64,000 nucleotides of DNA, taken from the NCBI GenBank assembly GCA_028386065.3, contig JAKUCV010001438.1, positions 71,521-135,520 on the forward strand. Reading direction: 5' to 3'. Made by a program: the position numbers and the translations under genes. Source of the stretch: Turnera subulata (lineage: Eukaryota > Streptophyta > Magnoliopsida > Malpighiales > Passifloraceae). Position 1 is the stretch's first letter. Each line of letters opens with the position of its first letter. The notes under the pieces are model-generated. The model did not search any database. It was not told the origin of the DNA and worked only from the letters and a program-made list of their open reading frames with translations. Shown piece by piece: positions 36,284 through 48,002 of this stretch.

Positions 36284-37132
36284 AGTGGCCTTGTTTGGGG
36301 AAGAAAAGAAAGAGAAGAAGGGGGAGGGTTAAACCTAGGTTTGCCTGGTTTGGGAGTTACAGGGGGCAATGTCTTTGATCAAGGGTTTACATCTCTCTCA
36401 AACGCTTTGTTGGGGAGAATAAAGGGTTTAGATCACATCTCTGAGAATACAATTTTGATTTTATCAGCATGTCACAGGATTGCTTTTGTTGGTGTTGATT
36501 TCTAGTATTTTCTTTTCTTTTCTTTTTTCATTCAAAAGAGACAAACTGAGAAAGCAATAATATGATTGTCCATTTCCAGCATTTAGTATGTGTTCCATTC
36601 GCAACTCTTTCCTATTTTCCTTTTTTCCAGAGATGATGCGGATAAGTTCTCTAATCTGATTATTATTATATAACTCTAGTGTCTACTAGACATATATATA
36701 TGTGTGCTTATTGTGGGTTTACATTTTGTTTTTTATTTTCACAACTTGTGCAGATTTTCTCTCATTCAAACTTGAAAATTTAGATCAAAACTACTCTTTG
36801 AGTTCACAAACAGCAGTTCCCCGGAGTGTCAGAAGTATGCTGGCAGACTTTGGCAAGTCAAAAAATCATCAAGATATTACCAAAGACGCTTCTTGTGTAT
36901 ATAGAAGCCATCAAGCGCTGCCATGATGTTCCATCCCCAGCCAAAACAATGTCTAGGCCTAAAACTGCATAAAACCTATCTGGTTTTAGGCCTAAAACTG
37001 CATAAAACCATCATATCTGGTTTTTCCAGTATTATAAGGGTCCGGCTAGCTAGTGCCATGGGCAAGTAAGGAGTCATTAAGTTCTTCTAAACTACCTTCA
37101 CTATCACATTTTCCTACAAAATATAACTTTTT
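36284..37132 (+). other. 3' flank of the KEN-box gene and an unexplained open frame
   Basis: 3' UTR first. From 36754 an acceptor (TTGTGCAG) is followed by an open stretch to 36926 containing AVPRSVRSMLADFGKSKNHQ. It is in phase 1, which does not fit the phase-0 end of the preceding exon, so it is not a simple extra exon. A 22-base direct repeat (AGGCCTAAAACTGCATAAAACC) occurs near 36956 and 36987. Confidence 0.4.
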
Positions 37133-37195
37133 TGAAAGAGTGAATACCAGGATGCCTTTAATGACAAACCTGAGACGTAGCAGATAAATTGTCAC

Positions 37196-38769
37196 AATGA
37201 ATAGCTATGGGCTGTGAAACAGGACTACGCAGCTCACAAAGCAGATTGCGTATCCATGAGACATCAGCCACAGCACTAGCAAGGCTCTGTACTCGGACTC
37301 GGCACTGCTTCTAGACACTGTGGGTTGCTTTTTGGCGGACTAGGAAACAAGATTGCCTCCCAGAAAAACACAGAACCCTGTTGTAGAACGACGTGCATCC
37401 AAGCACCCCGCCCAATCCGCATCACTGTAAGCTACCAGAGTACGGATATCTGTTGGATGAAGAAGAAAACCAAGAGAACAAGTCCCAACCAGATATTACA
37501 GCACAAGCTTAATAGCTTTCCAGTGCTCAGTGGTAGCTGCATGCATAAACTGACAAACAAAATTCACTGCGTAAGAAATATCAGGTCGCGTGAAAGTCAA
37601 GTATTGAAGAGCCCCTACAAATTGTGCAATATAACCGTTGATCAGCTTCAGAAAGCAAAACACCATGATTAATAGACAAAGCAAGACGTGGTTGCATAGG
37701 CGTAGGTGCAGACTTGAGATCTGTCATGCCTGCTCTGTCAAGTATGGATTGGAGATATTTCTGTTGATGCAAAAATATCCCATCACGACTTTGACTAACT
37801 TGAATACCCAAAAAATAGTGAAGAGCACCAAGATTCGTCATGGAGAATTCCTGCTTAAGAAGAGATAGTAGCCGAGACAACAAGATAGAGGATGTTGCGG
37901 TAAGTATAATATCATCAACATAGAGAAGTAAGTACACCACTCCCTGTGATGAATGAAGGATAAATAAAGATGCATCTGAGTCACTAACGGAGAAACCATT
38001 CGTCACCAGAAAGGAAGCAAAACGCTGGTACCATGCCCTTGGTGCTTGCTTTAAACCATATAAAGCACGCTGTAACTTGTATTAGCGAAGCTAGATAGAA
38101 TTTTTAGAGGGGGCCAATATAACATTTTGTGTGTGATAATAAGGGTTTATGTAAAAAAATAAAATTTAGAGAGGGGTCAATATAACATTTTGTGTTTGAT
38201 AATAAGGGTTTATGTAAAAAAATAAAATTTAGAAGGGGCAAAATATACATCACGATAGGACTAATTTGTGAAAATTAAAAATCTAGGGGTAATTAGTATA
38301 TTACGATAGGACTTATATGAAAAAATCAGAAATCTAGGGGCGCCATGGCCACCCTTGGCTCCCCTGGGCTACCACCACTGGTAACTTGCACACATAATTA
38401 GGGTGAACAGTATCCGCAAAATCAGGAGGTTGCCGCATATAAATCTCCTCACGCAATAGACCATTCAAAAAAGTATTTTTGACGTCTAAGTGTTGAATAT
38501 CCCAGCTGTCAGAGACCGCCAGTGTAAGCACAATGCGAATGGTCGCCGGCTTAACTACTAGACTATAAGTTTCATCAAAATCCTCCCTTGCCCGTTGAGT
38601 GTAGCCCTGCGCCACTAGTCTTGCTTTATGGCGAGCCAAACTGCCATCAAAATTATATTTGGTTCGATACACCCAACGGGAACCACAATGTTCACCGACG
38701 GAGGTGGTGGTGGAACCAAATCCACTTATGATTTTGGAGTAAAGCTTGGTATTCATCCTTCATAGCCTC
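37196..38769 (-). pseudogene. copia reverse transcriptase and RNase H (broken)
   Basis: Motifs on the minus strand: GSRWVYRTKYNFDGSLARHK, RLVAQGYTQ, IQHLDVKNTFLNG (RT palm), then after the inserted element the frame continues as QRALYGLKQAPRAW, LLLYVDDIILTA and FSMTNLGALHYFLGI. A frameshift near 37640 precedes [15 protein letters not shown]. RNase H remnants (SDADWAGC-, SAESEYRAL-like) extend to about 37196. Confidence 0.85.
38080..38380. mobile_element. Short hAT-type element inside the copia RT
   Basis: A 301-bp insertion between perfect 8-bp duplications GTAACTTG (38072-38079, 38381-38388). Removing it and one duplication restores the copia frame CKLQRALYGLKQ. One end is GGCTACCACCACTG (CAGTGGTGG-type hAT terminus); the other (TATTAGCGAAGC) is a degenerate match. 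Two tandem units of about 65 bp (AATATAACATTTTGTGTGTG...) lie within. Confidence 0.8.
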
Positions 38770-38777
38770 GCACCAGT

Positions 38778-40038
38778 TAGGGGTGAGCAAAAGGCACGGC
38801 TCGGTACTACCGTACCGATTTTTGCGTCGGTAAGAAACTACCGAGGGTGCCCCTATACCGACCGATACATACCGACGTGAGTTTGAGGCTATACCGATAG
38901 GATACCGACCAGTTCGGTCGGCATACCGCTAATACCGCGCCGAGAAAAAATGACAGATGCAAAAATGCAGAATAGAATGGCAACACATGATTTTGGGATT
39001 TTATTCAAGTTTTGATTTCCCAAATACACCACAAACAAAGACCCAAAATCATGTTTTTACATTCATGCATTGATATTTCACATCCCAAAAACATAAAATA
39101 CGGCTAATAATACATCACACATCACGCAAGCATTTAAGGTATGGTAATAAATGATTTTTTATTTTGCAAAATAAGTACTGCACTAATCGGAGAAGAGAAG
39201 AAGCAGTGCAGAAACACTTAATTTTTTCTTTGTAGTCAAATTTTAATCTGATACCAATTCATCTTAATCAATTATACCCATTCCAAAATTCATCTGTTAA
39301 AAGAAAACCCATGAAAATAGAAACAATCCAAGAATTAATTTACCTAAATCAAACCCCAAAAATCCCAAAAATCAAACCAAAGTTAAACAAAATAGGTACA
39401 ATCTAATAATTAAAAGGAAAAATTTCTAAAAAAAAAGAATTAAAAGGAAAATAGAAGAGGAAGGAGAGATGAGGAAGGAGTGAAGAATGATTGTAAATTT
39501 CAAGTCGACACAGGAAAGGAGGAGCCTGCATCTGGGTCTGTCCACACTCTACTATACTCTCATGCGCTGCTGTGTGTGGTGACATCGCGGTTTACAGAGA
39601 CAGAGGATGTAGGTGCCAGCACCATTGGTGGTGAGTAGACGGTGACAAGTAGGCGAGGGAGAGATGAGAGACTCAAAGAGAGAGAGGAATTAATGTTGGG
39701 TGGAGTTTTGGATGGTGACAGCAAGGAGAGGAGAGATGAGGAAGTGGTGGAGAAGAGAAGAATTTGACGAGAGGGAGAGTAAAGGTGAGGAGAACTGAAT
39801 TTGGGAATTGGGGATTTTTGGGTTAAGATAGGGGTATTTACGTCATGGGGTCAACCGGTCGGTATGGTCGGTTACCGACATACCGACCGAAACATACATC
39901 CTACTTACCGCCATGTTTTCGGCGTGGTTTGGAGCCAAGCAGACCACTATGTTAGAGGCCTACCTCCCGACTAATACCGCGTCGATACCGATCGGTATCG
40001 GGTCAGTAGTGTCGGGTCGGCTTTTTTGCACACCCCTA
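38778..40038. mobile_element. Non-autonomous hAT-type element with subterminal TACCGA arrays
   Basis: Ends TAGGGGTGAGCAAAA and TTTTTGCACACCCCTA form inverted repeats with one mismatch. Flanked by GCACCAGT / ACACCAGT (8 bp, one mismatch; 38770-38777, 40039-40046). The outer 200 or so bases on both sides are packed with TACCGA/TCGGTA words. No transposase is seen. The open frame at 39403-39585 is not convincing. Confidence 0.85.
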
Positions 40039-40049
40039 ACACCAGTGCT

Positions 40050-41460
40050 CGGTCTTTGAAGCCTGATGGTAAGTCTTAGGAGTGGTATCAGTAGTGGAGG
40101 TTAAGTAAGCATATTTAGGATTTTTTTTTTTATTCCATTACGCAATCGCGTGGTCATGCGATGGGCTAGTGGGTCGGGTAAGGAAAGATCAAGATTAAAA
40201 GGGGAGATGGAGAAGAAGAGGAGATGGCGGGTGAATTGGGTTTAGAAGTAGAAGTATCCGGCTCGGGTTGGATCGTAGGGGAAGATAAAGTCGGATCAGT
40301 ATTAGAAGTGGAAGGATGAGAAGATAAAAGTAGAGAGGAAAAGGAGTTGGTATTATCTAACAGAGTTGGTGTTGGAGTAATAGACGAAACAAGTGCACTG
40401 GGTAGACGTATAACTGCCAAAGGATCAAAAGAAAAGGATGTAGTTAGAGAAGTATGGTTGGGTATGGATTGGGAAGGAAAAGAGTTTTCATCAAACACAA
40501 TATTCTTGGAAACAACAACCTTGCGAGAACTTGGAAGTAAACATTGAAAACCTTAGAGATCAGGTGACAAACCAATGAAGATGTGAAATTTAGTTCGTGG
40601 AGAAAGTTTATGATGACTAGGACTCATGTGCAAAGGATAGCATGCACATCCAAAAATCCTAACTTGATCGAATACAAGGGCTCAACCATGTAAAAGTTGA
40701 TAAGGATTAGACCAGTCTAAAGAGACATGAAGAAGTCTATTTTGAATGAAATTAAAATAATGTAATGCTTCCACCAAAAAAGAAGGAGATAAGTGAGCTT
40801 GGAAAAGAATGGTTCGGACGGAATTAAGCAAGGTTCTATATTTTCTCTCAACCATACGTTGATGACTGTATGGGCAAGAGATATGTCGAAGGATGCCATG
40901 CTCACGCAAAAAAGAATCAAAATGATGATTACAAAACTCCCCTCCACCATCACTTTGAAGAAAACGAACTGGAATGTTAAACTGAGTTTGGATTTCAGCA
41001 TATAACTGTTTAAATTTGTCAAAAACTTCACTATTAAAATGCATCGGATAAACCTAGCAATATTTTGAAAAATCATCAAGAAACAGAACATAATACTTAT
41101 AACCACTGAAAGAAGCAACTGGAGATGTCCATACATCACAGTGAAGTGTATGGAATAAACCTAAACATGGCTCTAAAGAAGGTAAATAAGGCAACTGTGT
41201 TTGCTTGTCTTGCTGGCAAGTGTTACAGAAATCTGTTTTATTGAAAGAAGAAAACAAAGAAGAAAACTGAGAGGAAAACTGCTTCATGACAGGAAGCCCT
41301 AGATGACAGAGGCGCCTATGCCATTGGGATCCCGAAACTTGAACATGAGACAATGCCTGTGAAGAAGAAGAAGTCACACGTACAACAACACGAATTGAGT
41401 TAAGAGAACCCGGGTCATTGCACCGTATCTGATGGTGGCGAAAGTGACGACCCTTCACAG
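40050..41460 (-). pseudogene. copia integrase and linker (broken)
   Basis: Minus-strand motifs: GAG-pre-integrase HHCC (QWHRRLCHLGLP, CNTCQQDKQTQLP), core start (HCDVWTSPVASFSGYKYYVL), then after a frameshift FLQSDGGGEFCNHHFDSFL and HGILRHISCPYSHQRMVERK. The Ser/Pro-rich stretch 40166-40498 is the usual variable region between integrase and RT. Confidence 0.85.
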
Positions 41461-42652
41461 AAAACCCAAAGAATCAAAATTAACAAAACAGTTATTATCA
41501 ATCGCGAAACGTTTAACTGAAATCAAATTTTTAGTCAACTGAGGCACGACCAGAACGTTGGAAGGATGAAAAATAGAGGGACCAATGTAGAAAAATTTTG
41601 TACCAATATGTGAAATAGACAAACATGTACCATCCCTGACTTGGACAGAGTCGGTTCCATGATACTCTTGAAAAGAATCCAAAGAAGTAGAAGTGTTAGT
41701 CACATGACTTGTTGCCCCCCCAATCTGCAAACCAAAGGGGACTTTGCTGCTCGTGAACACCCACATAAGGGCGAAGTGGGCAGTGCTTGGCAGTGTGATT
41801 ATATGCATCACACAATTGGCACTGAACAGGAGGAGGACCCAACACGGAGGAAGAAGGACGGGGTGGCCGGGGAGTTTGAGAAAAAACGTTATTAGGACCT
41901 GAAGAACGAGGAGCACCAGGGGATGAAGAACGAGAAAAAGAATTGGAAGATTGCTAAGAAGGCCAAGGTTGTCCAGTATAGAAACCGAAACCACGGCCCC
42001 CACAACCACCACGACCACCACGTCCACCACCACGGCCATGGGCCTGCATGAAGAGGGCCTGAAAAAAATTCACTAGAAACATAAACAAAAGAAGAAGACA
42101 TCTTAGCCTTGCGGGTTTCCTGTGCTAGCAACATGGACCACAACTCAAGAAAAGAAGGTAGAGGAGATTTAGAGGTCAAAAGTGTAACAAGATCATTATA
42201 TTCATGAGGCAAAGCATCGAGGATTTGCATGATTATATCATCATCACTCAATCGACGACCAATAGACTCAAGATTATCAGCAATACGAATGGAATGGAGG
42301 TAATCAGACATAAACTGGGAACCCTTTTTGGAACTAACAAAGGCTGACCAATACTCCATATACCTAGCTTGTACATGATCATGAAAAAGTTGTTCAAGAG
42401 TAAGCCAACCTCTCATGCAATTGGAAAAGTTCCAGGACGAACTATGTGTTTGAGAATATCGGGGCTAACAGTGGCATATATCCAAATAACCAAGGTGCTA
42501 TTGATTTGACTCCATTGGAGGAAAACAGGATTAGGGACAGGTGGGGCATTAGAGGTTTCAGAAGCAAGGAATGCGTCAGGCGGCACACCTGTTCCATCTA
42601 TATGATCCAAGATCTAGTGAGACTAAAAAACAACATAAAGAAGACTTTGCCA
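41455..42652 (-). pseudogene. copia gag C-terminal half and protease (broken)
   Basis: Minus strand: VDHIDGTGVPPDAF-like start near 42610, HDHVQARYMEYWSAF, IMQILDALPHEYNDLVTLL (gag), a Gly/Trp/Val-rich low-complexity stretch where a zinc knuckle would be expected, then the protease region GGATSHVTNTSTSLDSF, in which the catalytic Asp-Ser of DSGATSH is not intact. Confidence 0.8.
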
Positions 42653-44300
42653 TTGTGAGAACCCGACCCAAAATCACTTGTGCCTCCTCACCTTTTCCTT
42701 TACACCTTCATCTTAACCAACACCCATTATCTTTGGAGTTGCCACCTGAATTTTATTATGGGAGAAAATTCAGGAAAACCCCATTCTTGAATCCCAATGA
42801 CTCCATTCAAAGCAACTGGTTAACGAGCCAAAGATAATGGGCCCGGGGGTTCATCATGGACGGGAAGGTGTTAGGCACCCATCCATGTTGGGGCAGAACT
42901 TTGTGCACTTGGAGAATGTTTGTATGCGTTGTGCAAGTGTGTGTAAGGTGTGGAAGAAAATCACAAAATAATAACGTGAAATTGGGACAAAAGGGGAAAA
43001 TAAAATAACTGGGCTTGAGTCTCCACCACTAGAGACCACATACGTACCCCGGCGACCTGGTTCAAAGCCCACGTAGTTCTTGTTCATGGCATCACCACAC
43101 TCACATCGTCAATACCATCATCAAATCCTCAACAAATAGTAAATACAAAAAGGGTTTAGTGTTACCTCTTGTAGCCCTCCTCTAGCTCCTTGGTTCGGGT
43201 TGAATTGTGTACCCACTTTCTTTTCACTCCTTAGTTCAATCTTTGATTCCCTCTTGGTCTACCCTTGTTGCCTCCTTGATGATGCTACCCACGAAATTCT
43301 TCCAGAGTTTCTACTTATAAAAAGATTTCTAGGCTTGGAGAAGTAGAGTTTCTCCAAGCAACAAAGCTTATGAGGGGGTGTGTGTAATGAGAGATTGATC
43401 CTTTGAAATGTGAATAGGAGGTCCTATTTATAGTGTTCTGGGAGTGTAGGGGTGTGGACCTGCTTAATGACCAAGGTCTCAGCCAAAAATCTGGGCCAAA
43501 ACAGTGTAGAATCAAATTAGGGGCGAAATCGGAGGAAATTGGGCAATCTGGGCACCCATGACCGCCATGGCCGGCGGTCATTGACTAGACGTCCGCCAGG
43601 CCCGGCGGTCATCAGTGGATGGCCTTCCGGACCCGGCGGTCATCCCGTCATGACCACCTGGCACCATCGCGTTCCCCCGTTCTTTCCTTTTTTGCTCCTG
43701 GTTTCCCCTAATTCCTCTCTGATTTGATTCCACCGTGTAATTAACCCCTAATCAACCCAGAATCACCTCTTTTCTTGATTAGTACTCCCCCTAATCATCT
43801 CCTAATTGATTGATTACACATTAAGTCCCCATTTTACGCACAAATCATACCAAAAGCACATTTACCATTAAAAGATGATTTAACTCTGGTTTTCCACGAA
43901 AATCAGAGCTAAAATTGGTCTACAAGTAATGTGTTTATGGGCTATTCAACTCTGAAATAATCATATCTCATTAACTTGGGCTTCTAAATTCACTCTTAAC
44001 TCAAAAATAAATCATCTCAATATAATTGAGTTGAAATTAAATAAGAAATCCCAAGCAATGAAATAAAATATATTTTAGTGTATTAGACCTTAACATATTT
44101 TATCTTAAGATTAAATCATCTCTAATCCTAGAGTTCAAACACATAATGGTCAAATTTACCAAAACATATTTATTCTACTAAATTAAATTTTGGTCATGCC
44201 CTAACCCAAGACCAAATCATCTTATTAATCTTAAAGTTCAAGTATACTCAAAATCTAAATTAGAGGAATTTTTGTATGTCAAATTTGGATGTTCATAGCC
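42653..44300 (+). mobile_element. Tat/Ogre-like LTR (probably solo) inside copia gag
   Basis: Starts TGTGAGAACCCGACCC and carries landmarks of Tat/Ogre LTRs: TTTGGAGTTGCCACC, then AGGAAAACC and GGGAAGGTGTTAGGCACCC. It separates the copia gag N-terminus (MASSSTTHFVLSVSNIRNYV, 44394 downward) from the rest of gag. The right edge and target duplication could not be fixed. It contains a GGCGGTCAT repeat cluster at 43561-43655. Confidence 0.5.
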
Positions 44301-44394
44301 ACACAAAAAAATTGCTAAAATCTAGTCTAGGAGGGACATAATTTCGAATATTACTAACACTAAGGACAAAATGGGTTGTTGAACTCGAAGCCAT
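44300..44394 (-). pseudogene. copia gag N-terminus
   Basis: From ATG 44394 the minus strand encodes MASSSTTHFVLSVSNIRNYV followed by PPRLDFSNFFVW, typical of copia gag starts. It is then cut by the Tat/Ogre-like insertion. Confidence 0.75.
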
Positions 44395-44663
44395 AATAGT
44401 GGGGAGAGAAGAAGAGGAGGAAGAAGAAAGGGAACCAGAAAGTGTTGAAGAAGAGGAAGCAGAAGACACAAGAAAGATTGAAGACGAAGTTTGAGAAAGA
44501 GATTGTAGTAGACTTTAAAGGTCGAGTACCTCCTCCGCTACCATGAAAGAGTGAATACCAAGATGCCTTTAATGACAAACCTGAGACGTTTATATTAAGG
44601 TTTCATTACAAGTGTTTCATACAAACAAGACTTCTATCTACAAGTAATGATCAAAACATCTAA

Positions 44664-45500
44664 CTACTCAACAAAAGCTACATACATGGTTTCTTCAACA
44701 ATCATAGTTCTCTTATTATAAACTCGATAGGCTTTACTAGTTGTAGAGTAACCTAGGAATAATGCCTCATTTGATTTAGCTTCAAATTTGTCTAAATTAT
44801 CCTTAGTATTTAGTATATAGTATTTAAAACCAAATACCCGAAAGTAACCAATGTTTGGTTTCTTATCAAACCATATCTCATAGGGTGTTTTTTTAATCAA
44901 AGGACGCAAGGATACTCTATTTAAAATGTAGCATGCTGTGTTCACACCCTCTTCCCAGAAATGTGCAGGTAACTTATGCTCATTAAGCATAGTTCTAGCC
45001 ATTTCTTGCAAAGTTTGATTCTTCCCTTCAACAATCCCATTTTGTCGAGGTGTTCTAGGGGTCGAAAAGGTGTGGACTATGCCACTTTGCTCACAGAAGT
45101 GATTGAAGACTAGATTATCGAATTCTCCTCCATGATTACTTTTTATTTTTTAAATCTTATAGCCTTTTTCATTTTGTAACCGTCTAACAAGAGTACTAAA
45201 TTCATAACATGCATGGTCTTTTTGAGAAAGAAATAATACCCATGTATATTTTGAATAATCATCCACAATCACAAATGTATAACTCTTACCACCAATACTC
45301 ATGGTTCTCATGGACCAAACAAATCAATATGTAGCAATTCGAGTGGTCTGGATGTAGAGATAATGTGTTTAGGTTTAAAAGGAACTTTTAACCTATTTTC
45401 CAAGTTGACATGCTCGGCATGTAGCTTCTTTCTCATATTTCAGCTTGGGTAGTCCTTTCACCAACTCCTTTGTGGCCATAATGTAGGAGTTTCTGTTCTT
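44664..45500 (-). pseudogene. SIRE-like integrase fragment (broken)
   Basis: Minus strand: MQEMARTMLNEHKLPAHFWE, VNTACYILNRV, TPYEIWFDKKPNIGYFRVFG (44664-45011). Further upstream sequence to about 45500 is the degenerate catalytic core with stops. Confidence 0.85.
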
Positions 45501-45953
45501 ATACTTAAACATTTAAGCTCAGAATAGAAACATCATTCAAAGATATAGAATAAATATTGCTTTTTCGGTTCCTGTAAATCACATTTTGTGCATCACCCGA
45601 GCTAACTAAACACTTAGATGCTTGAAATGGTACCTTATAACCCTTATCATATAGCTGGCTAGCACTTAACAAATTATACTTAAGGTTGCCAACAAGTAAA
45701 ACATGTTCAACACAAGGGTTAGAATTAATGTTACCAAAACCAGGAAATTGTCTTTTGGACTTGTCCCAAAAAAGTCACCTTTCCTCGGCCATTCTTGGTT
45801 AGGGATGAAAACATGGATGATTCACCAGTCATTTGCCTTGAGCATCCACTGTCTAAGATCCATTCATCCCTTATAACCTGTGAAACACAATCATGTTTTA
45901 GGTACCTGAACTACTTTGGGTCCTTCAGGGTTAGATCTGGTTCCATTTGGAAC

Positions 45954-47960
45954 CTACACATATTTAACATCGCCATCTCTTTTTCTAAACATGCATGTTC
46001 TTATGCCATGTCCATTTCTGCCACAGTAATGACATGTAATATGAGGTACATCAAGTGTATGTGAATGCATATAAATGTTCTTTCTAGTTGGATATTTATA
46101 AGTATTCCTTCTAGGTCTATATGACATATCCGAACTTGTTTTAATAAACTTCACAGACTTATATGGTTTGTGAGAAACCACATGTGTAGAGTTAGATCTA
46201 TATGGCATACTTGAACTTGTCCTAACAATTTTCACAGATTGATATGGTTTGTTAAAAACTATATGAGCAGTATTAGGGTTATATGGTGTATTAGATCCTG
46301 TCTTAAGAAATTGCACAGATTGATGTGGTTTGTTAAAAATCATATGAGTAGCTCCTATTCCTTTTTGCACCGAATGTCTTTGCTGCCCTAGCAGCAAATT
46401 CAAATTTCTATTCCATTTGTGAACTTCTCTAGAGAATATTTTAGATCCTCAACGTTCTTCTTAAGCACATCATATTGCTAACTTGTCACACATAGCAATA
46501 CTACTAGCAATTTTCTTTTCTAGTTCATCATGAGCATTTTGCACAACAAGTTTTACACTTTTCAAATTTTCATAAATTTTCAATGCATCAGAGTGAGCAT
46601 GATCAAGTTTCTGATAAGCATTTTTCTAAGCTTCAGCATCAAATTCAAGCAAGTCGATTTTCTTCTTGTATTCTTTGCTTTTCTTAAGAATCCTTTTGTA
46701 ATTATCATGCAAGTCACAAAAAGCATCTTGTATTTCCTTAAGAGTGAATTCAGTAAGATCATTTACCGTAATTTCTTCATGTTCAATGAAGCATAGATTT
46801 GTCGCCTCCTCTATGTCTGAATCACTTGAAGAATCAGAATCATCCCAAGCAGCCATAGCTTTCTTTCCTCTACTTTTGGAAGAACCATATCTCTCCTTCT
46901 TTTGATATGCGCATTCAGACTTGATATGCCCTTATCGGTTGCACCCAAAGCACACCAAAGGATCCTTCATAGGTTTATAAATCTTTACTTCCTCAGGATT
47001 CCTTCCTTTGGACTGCCTCTTGAATTTAAGGTATCTTGCAACCTTCCTAGAAAGAAGAGCCACATCGGGATCATTTTCATCATCACTTGGTTTCTGCACC
47101 TTCAAGGCCACATCCTTCTTTATAGGTTCTCTCTCTTCATGCTTAGAAGCATGGACAATTAGCTTGCCAATCAACTCATCATAAGAGAGTAGATTTAAGT
47201 TTTGAGCCTTTTCAATGGCTGTAACTTTTGATTCCCACTCAATGGGAAGTGACTTCAAAATCTTTGCAACTTTCTCTCTATGAGTAATTACTTTTCCGAG
47301 TGTTGCAAGATTATTACAAAGAATGGTGAAGTGAGTATCATCACTTGGATGGTTTCACCAGAAACCATCAGAAATAGCTCATAGTCTCTCATCAATCGAT
47401 TGAGCCTTAACTTTTTTGTGCCTTCATGAGTGACAAATAAGAGCCTCCAGATTCCATGTGTAGTTTCACAAGATCTGACCCTTTGAAACTCACTTTCACT
47501 GATTCTGCAAAGAAGAACATTTTTGGCTTGAGCATCAAACGCTCTCCTCATTTCCTCTTCGGTCCAAAATTGCATATCCCTCATAGGTTTGCTGTAGGGA
47601 TTCTGCACAATATGTCGCATTTCCAGATCTTTCCCTTCAAGAAAGATCTTCTTCCTACCAATTAGCATTGGTTGCAGTGGTAAAGCGTACTGCATTCCCC
47701 TTAAACCCCAAGGTCCAGGTTTCGAGTGCTGGTGGAAGCGGGTGTATGGAAATTGTGCTATTGGTAGTGGTCCCACCTCACAAGGGTGATGCATCGAGCC
47801 ACGGGGAGAGATTAGTCCGGTAGTCGACTAGGATACTCTTCTAGCATCAAAAAAAAAGAAAGATCTTCTTCCTAAACTTCCAACAAGTCAAAGTTTGCTC
47901 CGTCAAAATAGGGTGCCTTGTTGATACTTGTACCCTCGAAAGCCATGATCTTTGTCTCTG
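45954..47960 (-). pseudogene. SIRE-like gag and zinc-knuckle region (broken, SINE-interrupted)
   Basis: Minus strand in order: MAFEGTSINKAPYFDG (47951), a frameshift at about 47895, GKDLEMRHIVQNPYSKPMRD, AFDAQAKNVLLCRISESEF (47288-47640), MKSLPIEWESKVTAIEKAQN (46932-47258), a knuckle CFGCNR-stop-GHIKSEC where TAA replaces a sense codon near 46932, an acidic SDSSSDSDIEEATNLCF stretch (46626-46856), and a second CCHC-like motif CHYCGRNGHGIRTC (45954-46403). Several stops and shifts make it non-functional. Confidence 0.85.
47658..47857 (+). mobile_element. tRNA-derived SINE with 17-bp target duplication
   Basis: Perfect duplication GAAAGATCTTCTTCCTA at 47641-47657 and 47858-47874. About 200 bp with an A-box-like TTGGTTGCAGTGGTAAAGCG (47671-47690), a B-box-like GGTTTCGAGTGC (about 47717-47728), and a terminal A-tract. 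It lies within the SIRE-like gag in opposite orientation. Confidence 0.92.
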
Positions 47961-48002
47961 GATTTTACTCGTTAACACTGCGAACGAAGCTCTGCTACCA
48001 AT

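Larger units (their letters stand above)
37133..44655 (-). mobile_element. Decayed Ty1-copia retrotransposon, invaded by three other elements
   Basis: Minus-strand order from the right: LTR 3' end (44544 to about 44655), primer-binding site TGGTAGCGGAGG touching it (44543-44532), gag from ATG 44394, protease, integrase, RT and RNase H, then a 46-bp copy of the LTR end (37133-37178). The RNase H frame (ends CDNLSAT) runs directly into the LTR terminal sequence, so the 3' internal end and most of the 3' LTR are deleted. Insertions interrupt it at 38080-38380, 38778-40038 and about 42653-44300. The lineage cannot be fixed; gag resembles Ale/Retrofit-like elements. Confidence 0.85.

Noticed and set aside
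43315..43727. GGCGGTCAT cluster as a CRISPR-like array
   Set aside because: Only three short units with irregular spacing in a plant LTR context.
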